Shown: positions 12,054 through 23,266, counted from the first letter of the stretch. The stretch is DNA of 64,000 nucleotides from Phyllostachys edulis (GCA_036346405.1 CM070554.1:43423058-43487057), one strand, 5' to 3'. Notes: generated by a model from the sequence alone, not told the origin. Translations and numbers: made by a program.

Positions 12054-14697
12054 AATGCCGTCTTCCCTGAACATGTCGATTCAAGACTTGTTCGTGTTCT
12101 ATGGCTATGGTCTCGTACGCGACGGGCCGTACGGAGCGGACCCGTCAAATTGTGACCGGACCCAGATCCGGCACCAGGCCTCAAGGACATGAGTCTATGC
12201 GAGCTAAGGAGGTGTGTGCGTTCCACGTTCGATCGGGACACCGGAAGAAAGAAGTTACGCATTGAGGCATTGTATGCCTCGGTGGGTGGTGAAGGTCAGA
12301 CCTTTTGGCAACTTATCAAGGTGAGCAGTGGCGCTTCATGGACCAACTACATGGAGGTTGTGTGCAACCCCGCCGCAGCAATATACGCCAGGCTGATGGT
12401 GTATGTCCAGTTTGTGGAGAGGACAGAATCATCCGCCATGGGTGGTTCTGGTGGAATTGATGCCGACACTGTTGTTGGCAGAGATGTGGGCGAGGTAGTG
12501 GGTGATGGAGACTTGAGGAGGCGTGCGGAGGCTTTCGAGCCGAACAAAGGCGTGGAAAGGTGGTGGGCGGCCTGTATTGACTGCCACGAATACCTTGTCG
12601 AGAAGGTTGAAAGCGAGGAGGAGGCTGTGGATACAACTAGTTCTAGAGAGGAGCCTGATGAAGAAGTTGCTACGGGAGGTGTATTTGGTGGTGTTGTGAC
12701 CACCGACGTTGCCTATGTCTCGTCTAGATTGGACGACATCGCAGTGACATCTCTAGTTCTACCACAGCCAGAGGAGGCGAAGTGGGGGTTCAATGAAGAT
12801 ACTCTGCTCTTAGGGCAGCGCTTCCCCAACAAGAGCGTTGCCCAGCAGGCCATTGCCAGATACGCCGTCAACATTAGCCGGACGTATCAGGTGCACAAGT
12901 CCAACCCTGACACCTACGTCGTGAAGTGTGTGGATGGATCTTGCGCTGGCAAGATTCGTGCGCAACGGTTCAGGAGTGCCGCCACGGACTTCCGCATAAC
13001 GGTGCTGAAGGATCACACATGCGAGCTTGCAAAGCCACTTCGTAGGCACCGCAACCTAACATCATCATATATTGTAGAGCTGATAAGCCACCTCGTCGTA
13101 GCTGATGTATCTGTCTCGCCGAAGCTACTTCTGGCAGATGTTGTCAATACTGTGGGCTTCCCAGTCAGCTACAGCAAGGTATGGCGGGCAAAACAGAAGG
13201 TCCTAGAGCGTATGTTCGGCACATACAAAGAGGCCTACGACTTTGTCCCAAGAATGCTCCATCAGATTGCAGAGTCCAATCCCGGGACATACATTGACAA
13301 GCTGGACCGGGTGCATCCTACGAAGGGGCCGAATTGTTTTTTCCTTGATATGGTATTCTGGGCCTTCCCCCAAAGCGAGCGGAGGGTTCAAGTACTGTCG
13401 TCCTGTGCTGTCGATGGACGGCACCTTCCTCACTGGCAAGTACAAGGGCACCATCCTCACCGCGGTAGTAGCCGACGTGAACAGCCAGTTACTCCCCGTG
13501 GTGTTCGCGATTGTTGAGAGCGAGAACACGGATAGTTGGTTGTGGTTCCTTGCAAACGTGAAGCGGGCAGTGGTTCAAGACCGGCCAGGTGTGTGCGTCA
13601 TCTCCGACCGCAATGCTGGGTTGCTGTCCACGTTTACCACGATGCAAAATGGGACACAATCTCCCTTCCAGTGGAACAACCTGACGAATCGATGGTGCAT
13701 GAGGCATCTCGCGGCAAACTTCCACACAAGGTTCCGAAACAAGGACCTGATGAAGACCTTCAAGAAGCTATGCATGTAGAACAAAAGGCGGAAGTTCGAC
13801 GCAGTGTGGAGACAGTTGGACGAGGATACTAGCAAGCATGTAAGGAATTCCCAGGACGCGGAGGGAGGGGCAGTGGCAGGAGGCTCCCTCAGAGTTGGGG
13901 AGTTCACACAGTGGGTAAACTCGCACGCACCCGACTTAAAGAAATGGTCTCTGCTGCATGACACCGGTGGTGCACGGTATGGAATCATGACGACTAACAT
14001 GTCGGAGGTGTACAACGGTGTCCTGAAGGGTGTCTGATCCCTCCCGATCACTGCAATTATTGAGGAGAGCTGGAACCGCACCGTGGGGTACTTCGTCAAC
14101 AGAGCCATGATGGCGAAGAAGCATATGGACGAAGGCAAGCGATGACGGAGGTGGCGCAGCCTACATGGACAAGAAGATCGAAAAGGCTCGTTCGCTGCTC
14201 GCTAGGACCATAGATGGCATCAGAAGAAGTTTGAGATCCGCTCGAGGCGTAAGTATCTCCGTGTCATGTTAGGGGTGATCGCAAACAAGTCCGCCGATCG
14301 ATGGGAAAGCGCCCCGCACCTGCAATAAGCTGCAGCTTCTTCACAAGCCCTGCTCCCATGTATACGTGGCGTGCGCGACGTGGCGCCAGTCCTCAATGTA
14401 ATACGTCTCTGAGTTCTATGACATTCACCACCTGTACAACACTTGGAGTGCCGAGTTCCATTCGTACGGGCTGGACAAGCATTACAGGGACCTCTGGCCT
14501 AGGCACGTGAAGTGGGTGCCGAACGACGCACTCAAGCAGGCCGGTCGTGGAAGACGACAGTCCCGCCGCATCCGTAACAACAAGGATGATAGCCAGTGTG
14601 GGCAACGGGCTAGGCGCCCGAGATGCAGACTCTGCAAGACGATTGGCCACTCGTTCGCCACCTGCCCGAACAGGCCCAGGTCAAGCAACGCACCGTA
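12054..14697 (+). pseudogene. MuDR-type MULE transposase (mudrA-like), frameshifted
   Basis: The ATG at 12054 opens MPSSLNMSIQDLFVFYGYGL, but the frame ends near 12180. The reading continues in frame from 12189 (LCELRRCVRSTFDRDTGRKK). A MuDR DNA-binding region lies around 12790-13030 (FPNKSVAQQAIARYAVN... YVVKCVDGSC), a WRKY/GCM1-like zinc-binding segment. After a second shift near 13375 comes the DDE core: Asp in LSMDGTFLTG (codon 13417), Asp in VISDRNAGLLS (13606) and Glu in MTTNMSEVYNG (14005). Stops fall at 13777 and 14036. After another shift the C-terminus has a CCHC knuckle, C-x2-C-x4-H-x4-C (14624-14666). All parts of a MULE transposase are visible but no single frame survives. It would have cut and moved the element as a nuclear DNA-binding DDE transposase. 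Confidence 0.85.
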
Positions 14698-15010
14698 GTT
14701 TCATCGCCTATATATGTATGCTATATGTTTGTTGTAATACGTTAGGTGTTATCGTGTTGCACGTGTTGGAATGTGTCGGACAATGGCTGTTGTCATATGT
14801 TTGTTGCCTATGTATGCTGTATGTTTGTTGTAATGCGTTCTTACACACTCTCGTCAAGTGTAATCGTGTTCTATATGTTGGAATGTGTCGGAGAATGGTT
14901 CTTGTCATTTGTTTGTTGTGTATGTATGCTATATGTTTCGCTTTCGTTTTGCTTATTTGTACGTACTCTTTTATTTACACACTAACTTGTTCTTGTACGT
15001 ATCTCAAGAG
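14698..15010. other. spacer between transposase and PMD gene
   Basis: T/G-rich sequence with a roughly 120-140-bp tandem duplication (TATGTTTGTTGTAAT...GTTGGAATGTGTCGGA at about 14726-14790 and 14820-14900). It probably holds the transposase 3' UTR and the PMD gene upstream region. No coding sequence is seen. Confidence 0.4.
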
Positions 15011-17640
15011 ATGGCGCAGCCTGCAGACGACGTCACATACAAGCTGCTCGACCCATAGTGGGATCGGAGACACCGATGCCACGCATGGTCATCCGACGGG
15101 GGCCCTCTGAGCTTTGCCCTCAGGAGTCCCAGAGAGCACTGGCCTTTAGACCAGTGGTACGTCCCATTGCTACGGGACACCGGGCTTTTGCCCATTGCCT
15201 ACTTGTTGGACCTGGACCATGCGTTTTAGTTTGACACGCCACTGTTGTCCGCGCTCGTGGACCGTTGGAGACCGGAGACGCACACCTTCGACTTCCGGTG
15301 GGGGGAGATGACCATTACTCTGCAGGACGTCGCTATGCTTACAGGACTACCACTGCGGGGTCATGCAGTAGTGCCACCTCCCAGGCGACCAGACTGGAAG
15401 GTGCGCATGGCTGAGAGGTTCGGTCACCCAATCCCGCAGAACATATTAGGTGTGCCACATTCGTGGCTACGACGGTACAGGGTCTACCCCATACACGCAA
15501 CCCAGCAGGTCGTACGGACAAACTTCCTTGCATACCTGCTCTTCCTCTTTGGGTGGGTCCTGTTTCCTTCGACTCAAGGAAATTGGGTGCACCCCAGCTA
15601 CATTCATCTTGTTTGGGCGTGACGCCTGCTGGCGACGAGGTGCCACAAGATAGCTTGGGGCTCCGCGGTGCTTTGCGCCACGTACCGAGGCTTGTGTGAT
15701 GCCTCACAGCGTAGTACGGCCAGGGAGCCAGTCCTCGCAGTATGCTACATCCTCTTGCAGCTATGGTCGTGGGAGCACTTCCCGATTGGCTGCCCGTACT
15801 TCTACACGGCCGTGCACCCGTACAAACACATCCCCGAGTTTTACGGAGCAGGAGATGCCGCCGACCCTGTTGAGGGGCCCACAATGGGCACTCGCTGGAC
15901 ACGTGCCCGGCTAGGGTGGGCTAGGGAGAGGCCGAGGCGCGTCTACCCTGAGTTCCACAACCAGTTCAAGACTCTGCATGAGGTGGAGGTCATATGCTTC
16001 CCATGGTCTACACATATCATTGTGGAGATGGCCCTGTACGGCTTGTCCTCTCAGTGCAGTCAGGACTACACGTACTGGATGACGACCTGCCATGTAGTGT
16101 TCTCCCATATGGTCGAGCCGTACTCACCATAGCGGGTCATGAGACAGTTCGGGCTTTACCAGCAGGTGCCACCGCCTCCGGGACGATCTCTTGTAGTGAA
16201 GGCCCACAGGTATGTTGTTACTTGGTTTTCCTGTTGGCTGCATCTCTTTTTTTCGATTGCCTAATGTCCAAATTCACCTGCAGGCAAACGAGGCAAGGGT
16301 AGAAGAGCGACGACTGGAGGGAGACACAGCCATCGTGGGCGGCGCCAGGCCGAGAGGCGGCAATCGGCGTCATACAGAGGCACGATCAGATTTACATCGA
16401 GACATACATTGCGTACTTGACATGGTACGTTCGCGACCAGAGCAAATTTCTTGGTGCGCCGCCACAAAGACTTACGGAGGTCACGCACGACGTCATTTGA
16501 CGAAAGGTGTCCCGACACTCATCAAAGCGCACGCCAAGACGAGACGGTAAAATATTCTTCGCAGTTTTTTTGCACGGGAAACACGTCTCACTTATTCTCG
16601 GTTTCCTTGCAGTTAGACCGCCTTCAGAGTATCAACAGCGAGGCTGCCCAAGTTCTACGACGTGGGAGGACTTGCAGCTCCTCTCAGTTCCTAGGTATGC
16701 TAAGACGCGTCTATGATGACTCGGCAGTGGCAATCAGGAACATGACTTGTGGTCGGCACAACGACGTAGCTGGGCGACGACAACGCGGACACTGAGAACA
16801 ACCTCCTTCCCCACCGCCTCAAGACTCTCCTCCGCACCACCGCTCGCGCATGTCCGTCGCACTCCGGGAGTCGACCTAGCTACCGTCGCTCTTCCTCCAC
16901 GCGCCTCGGCCTCGGCCTTGAGCAAGCGACATGTCAATTACGATTTGTTGTCCTAACTGTTTGCACGTGCCCTTATTTGTAACGTATATCTCACTTCCGT
17001 TTATTCTTTCAGCACTTGAGACGTGACAGCACTCTGGTACCGCCCGCCGCCACGGGGTGACACAGATCGGACTTCGTGACAACGGCGAACCTAACTTCGC
17101 CCGGGCCGGGGACGAGGCTTTTCCCACGTTCGCATCGGGGCATGAGGGCAACCCGTGGTCCAAGCAGTCATTCGGAGCAAGCATTGTGCACTATTTCGGC
17201 GCCGATTGCACCGAGCATCATCGTCCGCACAGCCACATACACAGGTACGTTGTAACGTACTTAATTCAATCTTCCCATTACACGCTACGGTAAACTCACG
17301 TAGCCCACCGACTATGCAGGTCTGGAGTGACCAATTGGGACATGAAGGCCAATGATCGCAATCCGCATTTCCGACTCCGGGGGTACATCCTTTCCAACAT
17401 GACTACGATTGCAATGGTCATAACATCTGCCCTAACGCGTTAGTGCCATTTCTGCAGGACAAGTGGGTGGGCGATATGCTCTAGTCTTACCCGGCTCCCT
17501 ACAATGAGTTCTATGAGACACCGCCTCCCACGCAGCAGTCCCACTACGACTTTCGGGAGGCATGCCACTCCCCTAACAGGTTCACATTCCCTTCGAAGCA
17601 GCTACAACATCGGGGCAGGCGGCGGAGGCAGGGACCATGA
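15011..17640 (+). pseudogene. Plant mobile domain (PMD, MAIN/MAIL-like) protein, multi-exon, decayed
   Basis: The ATG at 15011 (MAQPADDVTYKLLDP) begins a frame with stops at 15056, about 15228 and 15620 that stays readable to 16132. The PMD core is clear: WYVPLLRDTGLLPIAYLL, ALVDRWRPETHTFDFRWGEM, TITLQDVAMLTGLPLRG, FLAYLLFLFGWVLFPSTQGN and YRGLCDAS, with PTMGTRWTRARLGWA later. This is the aminotransferase-like plant mobile domain found in MAIN/MAIL proteins and transposon-borne relatives. Splice-like junctions follow near 16210 (GTATGTTG donor) and 16283 (CTGCAG acceptor). A Pro/Tyr-rich C-terminus (YNEFYETPPPTQQSHYDF) ends at TGA near 17640. It follows the transposase in the same orientation; its role in transposition is unknown, and silencing evasion or host interaction is only an idea. 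Confidence 0.8.
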
Positions 17641-17964
17641 GTTTTAGTGTGTTGTACTATTATTTCTTATTCCTACCAATTAGAAGTTCAGTTGCAATAA
17701 GATTGTAATATCCACTATTTACCTATGCGTCGCAGTCCTTCATGAATGGATCAACTACCGCATATCCTTGCATTACACGAATGAGTTTGTTCAATGCATA
17801 TCGACGCCTATAACTTAAAGCACGCGACACATCGATGCAACATGTCAACTCGATAAAAGGCAACCGCAATAACGCGTCCACCATTTAGTTACATGTTTTA
17901 GGAGATTCAACATAAGTGTGTATAGAAGGGGAGACTACCGACGTATAAGCTTCTCCGCCCGTGC
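17641..17964. other. spacer after PMD gene
   Basis: AT-rich 3' flank shared by the PMD gene and the convergent minus-strand exon starting at 17965. No further coding signal is seen. Confidence 0.3.
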
Positions 17965-18300
17965 CTAATTGTAGAAGGTGCCTCTCTCTACCCACATAGA
18001 GTGTTCTCCAGTTGGGCGCCTCGGACGTGGCTGGCCATCATTGTAGTGACACGCACATATGCAGCTAGGGTTGGCACAGCAGCATCCGGGATCATAGGAA
18101 CTTTCTATGTTCACGACCTCCTCGTTGCCCCTCTCGCGCTGCATCTGTTGGCGGAGGTCATCATTTTGCTCCTTGAGATCGTCAATTTGCGCCTCCAAAT
18201 CAAAGATTCGGTTCCACAATATATCCACATGCCTCGCAACATAGTAAGCGTCGGGAGGATCGATCCAGCAGGTAAAGTTGCATTTCGCCATCTGCTGCAA
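17965..18300 (-). pseudogene. GRF-like zinc finger / coiled-coil gene, last exon only
   Basis: On the minus strand a CCCTTGCAG acceptor at about 18293-18301 precedes an open exon reading KCNFTCWIDPPDAYYVARH, then NRIFDLEAQIDDLKEQNDDL (a heptad coiled coil), then a Cys-rich tail DPGCCCANPSCICAC, ending in FYN-stop. C-x-F-x-x-W-[IV]-D is the last part of a GRF-type zinc finger. The upstream exon that should hold the first cysteines is absent: beyond the acceptor, higher coordinates hold another GRF-like exon pointing the opposite way. It is therefore a truncated gene. Function is not known; GRF fingers bind nucleic acid in some nucleases and topoisomerases. Confidence 0.5.
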
Positions 18301-18428
18301 GGGACGATTAGTATGGAGGATGTATTAGCAGTAACACCACCTCGTAAGCGTTTCTTTCACGCGTATCGATTTTCCTCTCCTAATGTTGAATTCCTTAAAT
18401 TTTTAACTTCATCCCCACGTAATGGCAG

Positions 18429-19212
18429 CCCGAGATGTACTGCCACTTCTTCTAGTGGATCGACAGCCCGGAGATGTACAACAGGGCATTCATCCAGCAG
18501 AAGTACATGCTGAACTACTCGGTGCGGGCCGAGAACTTCGTGTGGTGGAAACCTTACGTACCGGACCCTGTTGAGGAGGCACCGAAGGAGCCCAGTACTC
18601 GCCCAGGCGTAATCCATATCGACGACGTGAGTTATGAAGAATTTACATCCTTATTACGTTTTTCACTGTACTGTGTACTTACATCATAGAATCGCAGGAC
18701 GACTTTGACATACCAACTCGACGTGGACAGTCCCGTGACAAGGGCAAGGAAAAGGCTCATGCGGCTCAGCCCGGCCGCCACAGCATATCTAGTCGCCCGG
18801 GCGTAATCCGTATCAACGACGTGAGTTATGAAGAATTTACATCCTTCTCACGATTTTCACTATACGATGCACTTATATCATGAAATCACAGGACATGGAC
18901 GACTTCGACATACCAGCCCGACGTGGACAGTTTCGCAACAAGAGCAAGGGAAAGTTTCATGCGGCTGAGCCCGGCCGCCACAGCGTATCCGGTCGCCCAA
19001 GCGTAATCCGTATCCACGACGTGAGTTATGAAGAATTTACATCATTTTTACGATTCTCACTATACGGTGCACTAACATCATGGAATCGCAGGACATGGAT
19101 GACTTCGACATACCACCGACGTGGGCAAATTCCGCGACAAGGAAAGGGAATGCCATGAGGAGTTCAACGCCGAGCTAGCAAGGAAGGAAAATGGCCCCGG
19201 TCCACGCAGTAG
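18429..19212 (+). pseudogene. GRF-like cargo gene of MULE-1, 3' exons with triplicated exon-intron module
   Basis: After an AATGGCAG acceptor the exon reads EMYCHFF-stop-WIDSPEMYN, the second half of a GRF-like finger with one stop, then FVWWKPYVPDPVEEAPKEP. Three short exons follow, each encoding DDFDIP-[TA]-RRGQ and RP-x-VIRI-x-D, separated by introns of about 70 bp (first at 18627-18697). The final exon has a charged segment (EFNAELARKE) and ends, after a one-base frame change, in TGG-CCC-CGG-TCC-ACG-CAG-TAG (W-P-R-S-T-Q-stop, 19192-19212). The same C-terminus ends the cargo genes of MULE-2 and MULE-3. The first exon with the N-terminal cysteines is missing, so this copy is broken. Confidence 0.55.
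18560..19150 (+). repeat. tandem triplication of an exon-intron unit (194-200 bp)
   Basis: GACGTGAGTTATGAAGAATT starts at 18624, 18818 and 19018 (spacing 194 and 200 bp). Each unit holds the end of an exon, a phase-0 intron of about 70 bp that starts GTGAG and ends ATCGCAG or ATCACAG, and the start of the next exon. Units differ by scattered substitutions while splice sites are kept. Confidence 0.8.
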
Positions 19213-19979
19213 GTCAGGTCATTACGTAGTAGTCCCCCGTCTTACCCCCCATGTTTTTTACTATCCCCTAAAGACATGTATGCTTATATGGTCCGGATGC
19301 TTGTGTCGCAGTGTACCGTAGTAGTAGTGAGGATGACTAAAACAATTAGTCGAACCATCATGCCATGTGACTACGTGTAACGTGCTTTTGTCCGCAGACT
19401 CTAATGTAGTTCTGGTTCCGTGTCTCCGCTAAGCCATCAAAGCAAGCCTATATTGCAATTATGTCTCTTCTAGTTGAATTCCAGAAAGAACCATTCGCAC
19501 CGACATCGAATCCTCCATGTTTTAGGGCATCTTCATAATCACAACGAGCGTTCTCAGCCCCTTCAATCATATTCTGTATAAGCTTAATAAAGTACGCCAT
19601 CGACTACCTGCCTTTATACGTGTATACGTTCAGACGACTTCATCGAGGAGAGACTCCATGTTTTAGGGCATCTTCATAATCACAACGAGCGTTTTCAGCC
19701 CCTTCAATCATATTTTGTATAAACTTCATAAAGTATTGCTGTTTTTTATCCCACTTCTAAAAGACAACAAGTGTTTCAGCACACAAAGTTTGTTTGGACG
19801 ACATCCTCAAGGTTATACCTCATCTGATATGCTTATCAATCATCCTTTCTCTGAACAAATTAAATAATTGAAAAATTACTGAAGCAACAACACTGTGACG
19901 GGAGGCTCCACAAAAAGTTTCATAATTTTCTAAACTCATTTGCTACATTTTGAAATTACTACAAACAGCGCTGAAACCG
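19213..19979. other. MULE-1 3' subterminal region
   Basis: Non-coding. About 80 bp around TCCATGTTTTAGGGCATCTTC is directly repeated at about 19518-19600 and 19650-19730. At 19890-19970 lies the module CACTGTGACGGGAGGCTCCA followed by AGTTTCATAATTTTC, which also occurs near both ends of MULE-2 and MULE-3. Confidence 0.55.
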
Positions 19980-20345
19980 CGACGAAACCCTCATTTTGGA
20001 GAAAAGGAAACCCTAATTTACAAACCTCTGTGCCCATATTTCTTAATAATTTTTTTTTTGACAAATATCAGTGCCCATTGAAACCCTAACTGAAATTACT
20101 GAAAAAATTTCGTATTCATAAAAGCGCTAACCGGAACGAAATCCTAGACCACTGGAAACTCTAACAATCCTGCTGGAAACCCTAATCCCATCCCATTCGA
20201 AACCCTAATCGCTGCCAATCCGCTCAAAACCCTAATCGCTAAAAACCCTAATCGTGAAAAACTCTTAAACTCTAATCGCCAAAAACCAAAAACTTTAATC
20301 GCCAAAAACCAAAAACCCTAATCGGGGAGAGGAAACCCTAGCCCC
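19980..20345. promoter_or_regulatory. telobox cluster (AAACCCTA) in MULE-1
   Basis: About eight copies of AAACCCTA/AACCCTAAT lie between 20,005 and 20,340, closely spaced near the right TIR, with related ACTCTAATCGCC and ACTTTAATCGCC variants. This is the plant telobox. In plants it is bound by TRB/SMH-type telobox proteins and is found in promoters and Polycomb-recruiting sites. A role here is inference; the cluster itself is plain in the sequence. Confidence 0.7.
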
Positions 20346-20474
20346 TTTCCGCGGTCACCCACCGCGGAAAGACCCCTAACATTCCGCGCTCGGCCACCGC
20401 ATGAGGTGTCGGCCCCTTCCGCGCTCCTCCACCGCGGAAGGTGGCTTGGCCCCGGCCTCCCGCGCATGTGTTGC

Positions 20475-20642
20475 TCTTTCCGCGGCCATGCTTCCTTCCG
20501 CACTCGCCGAGCGCGGAATGAGACACGCGTCAATCATATGGCGATTTCGCGCTCGTATAGGATCTATTTTTGCAAATACAATGCTATGAAGGTCATATCT
20601 GTAAATACGTAGCGCTACAGAGTCAGAAACAGTAAAAATTTC
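20475..20642 (-). repeat. MULE-1 right terminal inverted repeat
   Basis: Inverted partner of 10432-10610. The outermost bases, read on the minus strand, are GAAATTTTTACTGTTTCTGA. The 9-bp target duplication TGACTCTTT follows at 20643-20651. Confidence 0.75.
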
Positions 20643-20651
20643 TGACTCTTT

Positions 20652-22219
20652 ACAGAGAGGTATTGGATTGCTTCGTACTAAAATTCCTCTAACTCCTCTC
20701 TTAATATCAAGCTGCTGGGAGAGCGAGCGCTCTCGCGTCTAGCCGACGCTGCCATAGTGCCATATTTGCTATTCTCCGGCCAAACACGTCCGTATAAAAT
20801 CAACTTGGCCTTCTGTTGGTACGAATCTTTCGGAGAAACCGCTCCACTGTGGAGGGACGGCACCGGTGCTAGTGCCGTTCTCGGGACGCGCGGTAGCAAA
20901 GAGAGCGAGGCGGGAGGGCGGGCAGCCCGGTGTTGGGTGGTCGTGCCCGCAAAGCGCAAACTGAACCGAGCGCGCGGCCGGCCTCGCCTCCTCGCTTGCC
21001 CGCCTCTCCGCAAAACCATCAAAAATGACGTGCTCCTTCCTAATCTCCCATCCCACCTCCACTTTCCCGTGCGCACGTTACCCCCACCCTCCTTCCCCGA
21101 GAACAACAAACAATAAGATAAGCCACCACCACTGCACCCACCCACACTCCCAGCTTTCTCTTTCCCTTTCCCTAGAAAGGAAGGGGAAAAATATAGTATT
21201 GGCACTGTTACTATTGCTCTGACCCACGCCCGTTTCTGTCTTTCTGTCCCCGTTTTGCTCACATCACACAGCACAGATGGGAGAGAGAGATGAGCAGGAG
21301 AAGAAGAGAGGGGAGAAGGAAGCTACCTAAAGGATACAAGTAATAGTATACAACAATTGCTTGACCGAGAGGGAAAGGGAGAGGTCGGGCGCCAAGAACC
21401 ACACACCTACATGCACGCATGATATCATGTACGTGCTTGTCTGGTTACACATGCATGTTAGTGTAAGACTTTTAATTAAGCCAGAGTACTGTGGTTTCTG
21501 CAAGCTTTTCCATACATGCACAAGTTATGTGGTGTCGACCTGAAGTGTTGTTTGTGGCCTGAGTATTTCTCGCTGTTGCTTTCTTGTCCCATTATGAGAA
21601 CCAGCTAGTCGATCTAGCTAGACGATCTGGTTGATTTATTTAATTCTGTTACGACCGGCCTGATGTGTCACGAGAGAGATGTGTGAAGGTTGCTTAGCAA
21701 TGGTAATTAAACTCACTGTCTCTCTCGTCTCTGGTCGACTGAGACAGCTAGCTGCTCTCCTCACCCGGCCTTTCTTGCCCAAATGATGACTCCTTCACTG
21801 GTCAGTTTCATTTACCACCTACAAGAGTAGCTAGGCTGCCGCAGCTAGACCTTATGCATGCCCCGAGCCCATCAATTCCGCCCCAACCATATCAATTCTG
21901 CCCCCAACCATATCGGGTCATTAATTTCCTCTTCTTCCCCTTCACTTCACTCGAGCTAGCTAGCAACCATACAAGAGAGAGCTTGCTATGCAGCTACTAC
22001 GCTCCAAGAAACGATAGAGAGAAGAATCTAGTATAGTAGATTGTTGCTAATGCTACCCATCAGCTAGCTTAGCCAGATACCTAAAACAAGGGGAGCAACA
22101 AGAATATATAGAAAGCTCCCAAGAAGGCAAAAGAGAAAGGCAAAGGAAAGAAAAGGAAATAAGAGAAGATGCCAGCGTAGTACTAGTACTTGTACCAGTA
22201 CTGAGTACTAAGTACTATA
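20652..22219. other. unique DNA between MULE-1 and MULE-2, probable distal upstream region of the AHL gene
   Basis: No protein I can support. C/T-rich and GA-rich stretches at 21,020-21,330 and 21,700-22,180 resemble grass promoter or 5' leader DNA. MULE-2 follows immediately, and the AHL gene lies on the far side of it, so before that insertion this DNA would have sat within about 2 kb upstream of the AHL start codon. Open frames on both strands at 20,680-21,270 overlap each other and show no family motif. Confidence 0.35.
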
Positions 22220-22228
22220 GTTAAGCGC
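22220..22228. repeat. target site duplication, left of MULE-2
   Basis: GTTAAGCGC here versus GTTAGGTGC at 28683-28691 (7 of 9 bases match), consistent with an old Mutator-type 9-bp duplication. Confidence 0.55.
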
Positions 22229-22640
22229 AAATTTTTGGCAGTATTAATATTTTTTGGCATCGTATTAGAAATGGTGGTGTTAGAAATTTTTTTAGCAAAA
22301 ATAACGTCGCATCCGCACGACCGCCGCGCAGAGGCGCCCTATGCCCGCCACATCGCTACTGTCGTGCGGTAGTTTTGCCGCACAGCCGCCGTGCGGTAGC
22401 GCCCATGAGCCGCCACGTGTCCTCTTTAGGTTAGGCTGGAATTAGGCTTAGGGTTTTTTCCGATTTCGATGATTTTTGTTTGAATTTTATAACATAGCAA
22501 ACGACTTCAAAAAATTATGAAATTTTATGTGGAGTCTCCCGACACAGTGTACTTACTTGTGCAAATTTGCCATAATTTTATTCGTCCAGAATTTTTATCG
22601 CAATTTTATATAAGTGTACTGTTCGTACGGATTTGTAAAT
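22229..22640 (+). repeat. MULE-2 left terminal inverted repeat
   Basis: Inverted partner of 28,310-28,682. It contains a GC-rich block with CGTGCGG repeats (22,310-22,430), a TTAGGGTTTT telobox in reverse, and the shared AT-rich subterminal module at 22,508-22,560 (AAAAAATTATGAAATTTTAT then GTGGAGTCTCCCGACACAG). Confidence 0.8.
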
Positions 22641-22830
22641 GCAAAAAATGAGCTCCAAAAATTATAAATTTTATTTTAAATTATGTAATATTTCAACAAT
22701 TTTATATGTGTTCTAGAATTGTCTCGAAAATTTAGGATTTAGATCGCGAGAATTTGGATTTTAGATTATGGAAATTAGGGTTTCATGATTTTATGTGACT
22801 TGGAATGTATTTGAGATTTGCTGATGTTTC

Positions 22831-22950
22831 AAAGGAGACCTACTTGTATGTAAACATCTTGGGTTACATTTTGGTGATATACATGTCTTGACAGCAAAGT
22901 ATATTAGCGGTCTAGAGGAGGTTGTGAGATATTCCAAATATACTTTTCTC
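22831..22950 (-). repeat. conserved tail segment downstream of the cargo gene (MULE-2 copy)
   Basis: On the minus strand this segment has ATATTCCAAATATC-like sequence, CACAACCTCCTCTAGACCGC, TGCTGTCAAGACATGTATAT and CACCAAAATGTAACCCA. It matches two tandem copies in MULE-3 (38,916-39,029 and 39,072-39,190). It lies about 320 bp beyond the cargo stop codon. Confidence 0.7.
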
Positions 22951-23266
22951 TACTTCTGGAAAACTATCTGTCAGACTTGCAATAACATTTTGTGATCGTT
23001 GTATGTTGTTATGGTGCGCTAAATTTTTGAAAATTTTGTGAGGTAGCAATGATTCGTAAGTACGAAGATAGGTGATATTGTGATGCGCTAGGAAATTCAT
23101 ACACGGTAACAAACACGATAGTTTTGGAGAAATAGCGCAACGATATCAACACGACAGTTGATCCGATAAGGGGGTTACATGGCACGATGGCTAACGAACC
23201 AAGGATGATACCGCATGCCTTTAGGGAATTAGAAATACATGGGACATATGGACGAAGAGGGTTGGA

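Larger units (their letters stand above)
10432..20642 (+). mobile_element. MULE-1: Mutator-like element carrying MuDR transposase, PMD and GRF-like cargo
   Basis: The 10.2-kb element is bounded by TIRs (left start GAATTTTTTACTGTTCTAG; right end, reverse complement, GAAATTTTTACTGTTTCTG) and by a 9-bp target duplication matching at 8 of 9 bases. Contents in order on the plus strand are a leader and intron, a decayed MuDR-type transposase (12054-14697) and a decayed plant mobile domain gene (15011-17640). Then come two divergent GRF-like exon groups (17965-19212) and a telobox-rich subterminal region (19980-20345). All genes contain stops or frameshifts, so the element is not autonomous now. It shares its terminal GAAATTTTT and a subterminal module with MULE-2 and MULE-3. 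Confidence 0.85.

Noticed and set aside
20678..21274. 198-residue minus-strand frame upstream of MULE-2
   Set aside because: No recognisable motif, overlaps other frames of similar length, and its composition looks like promoter or leader DNA.
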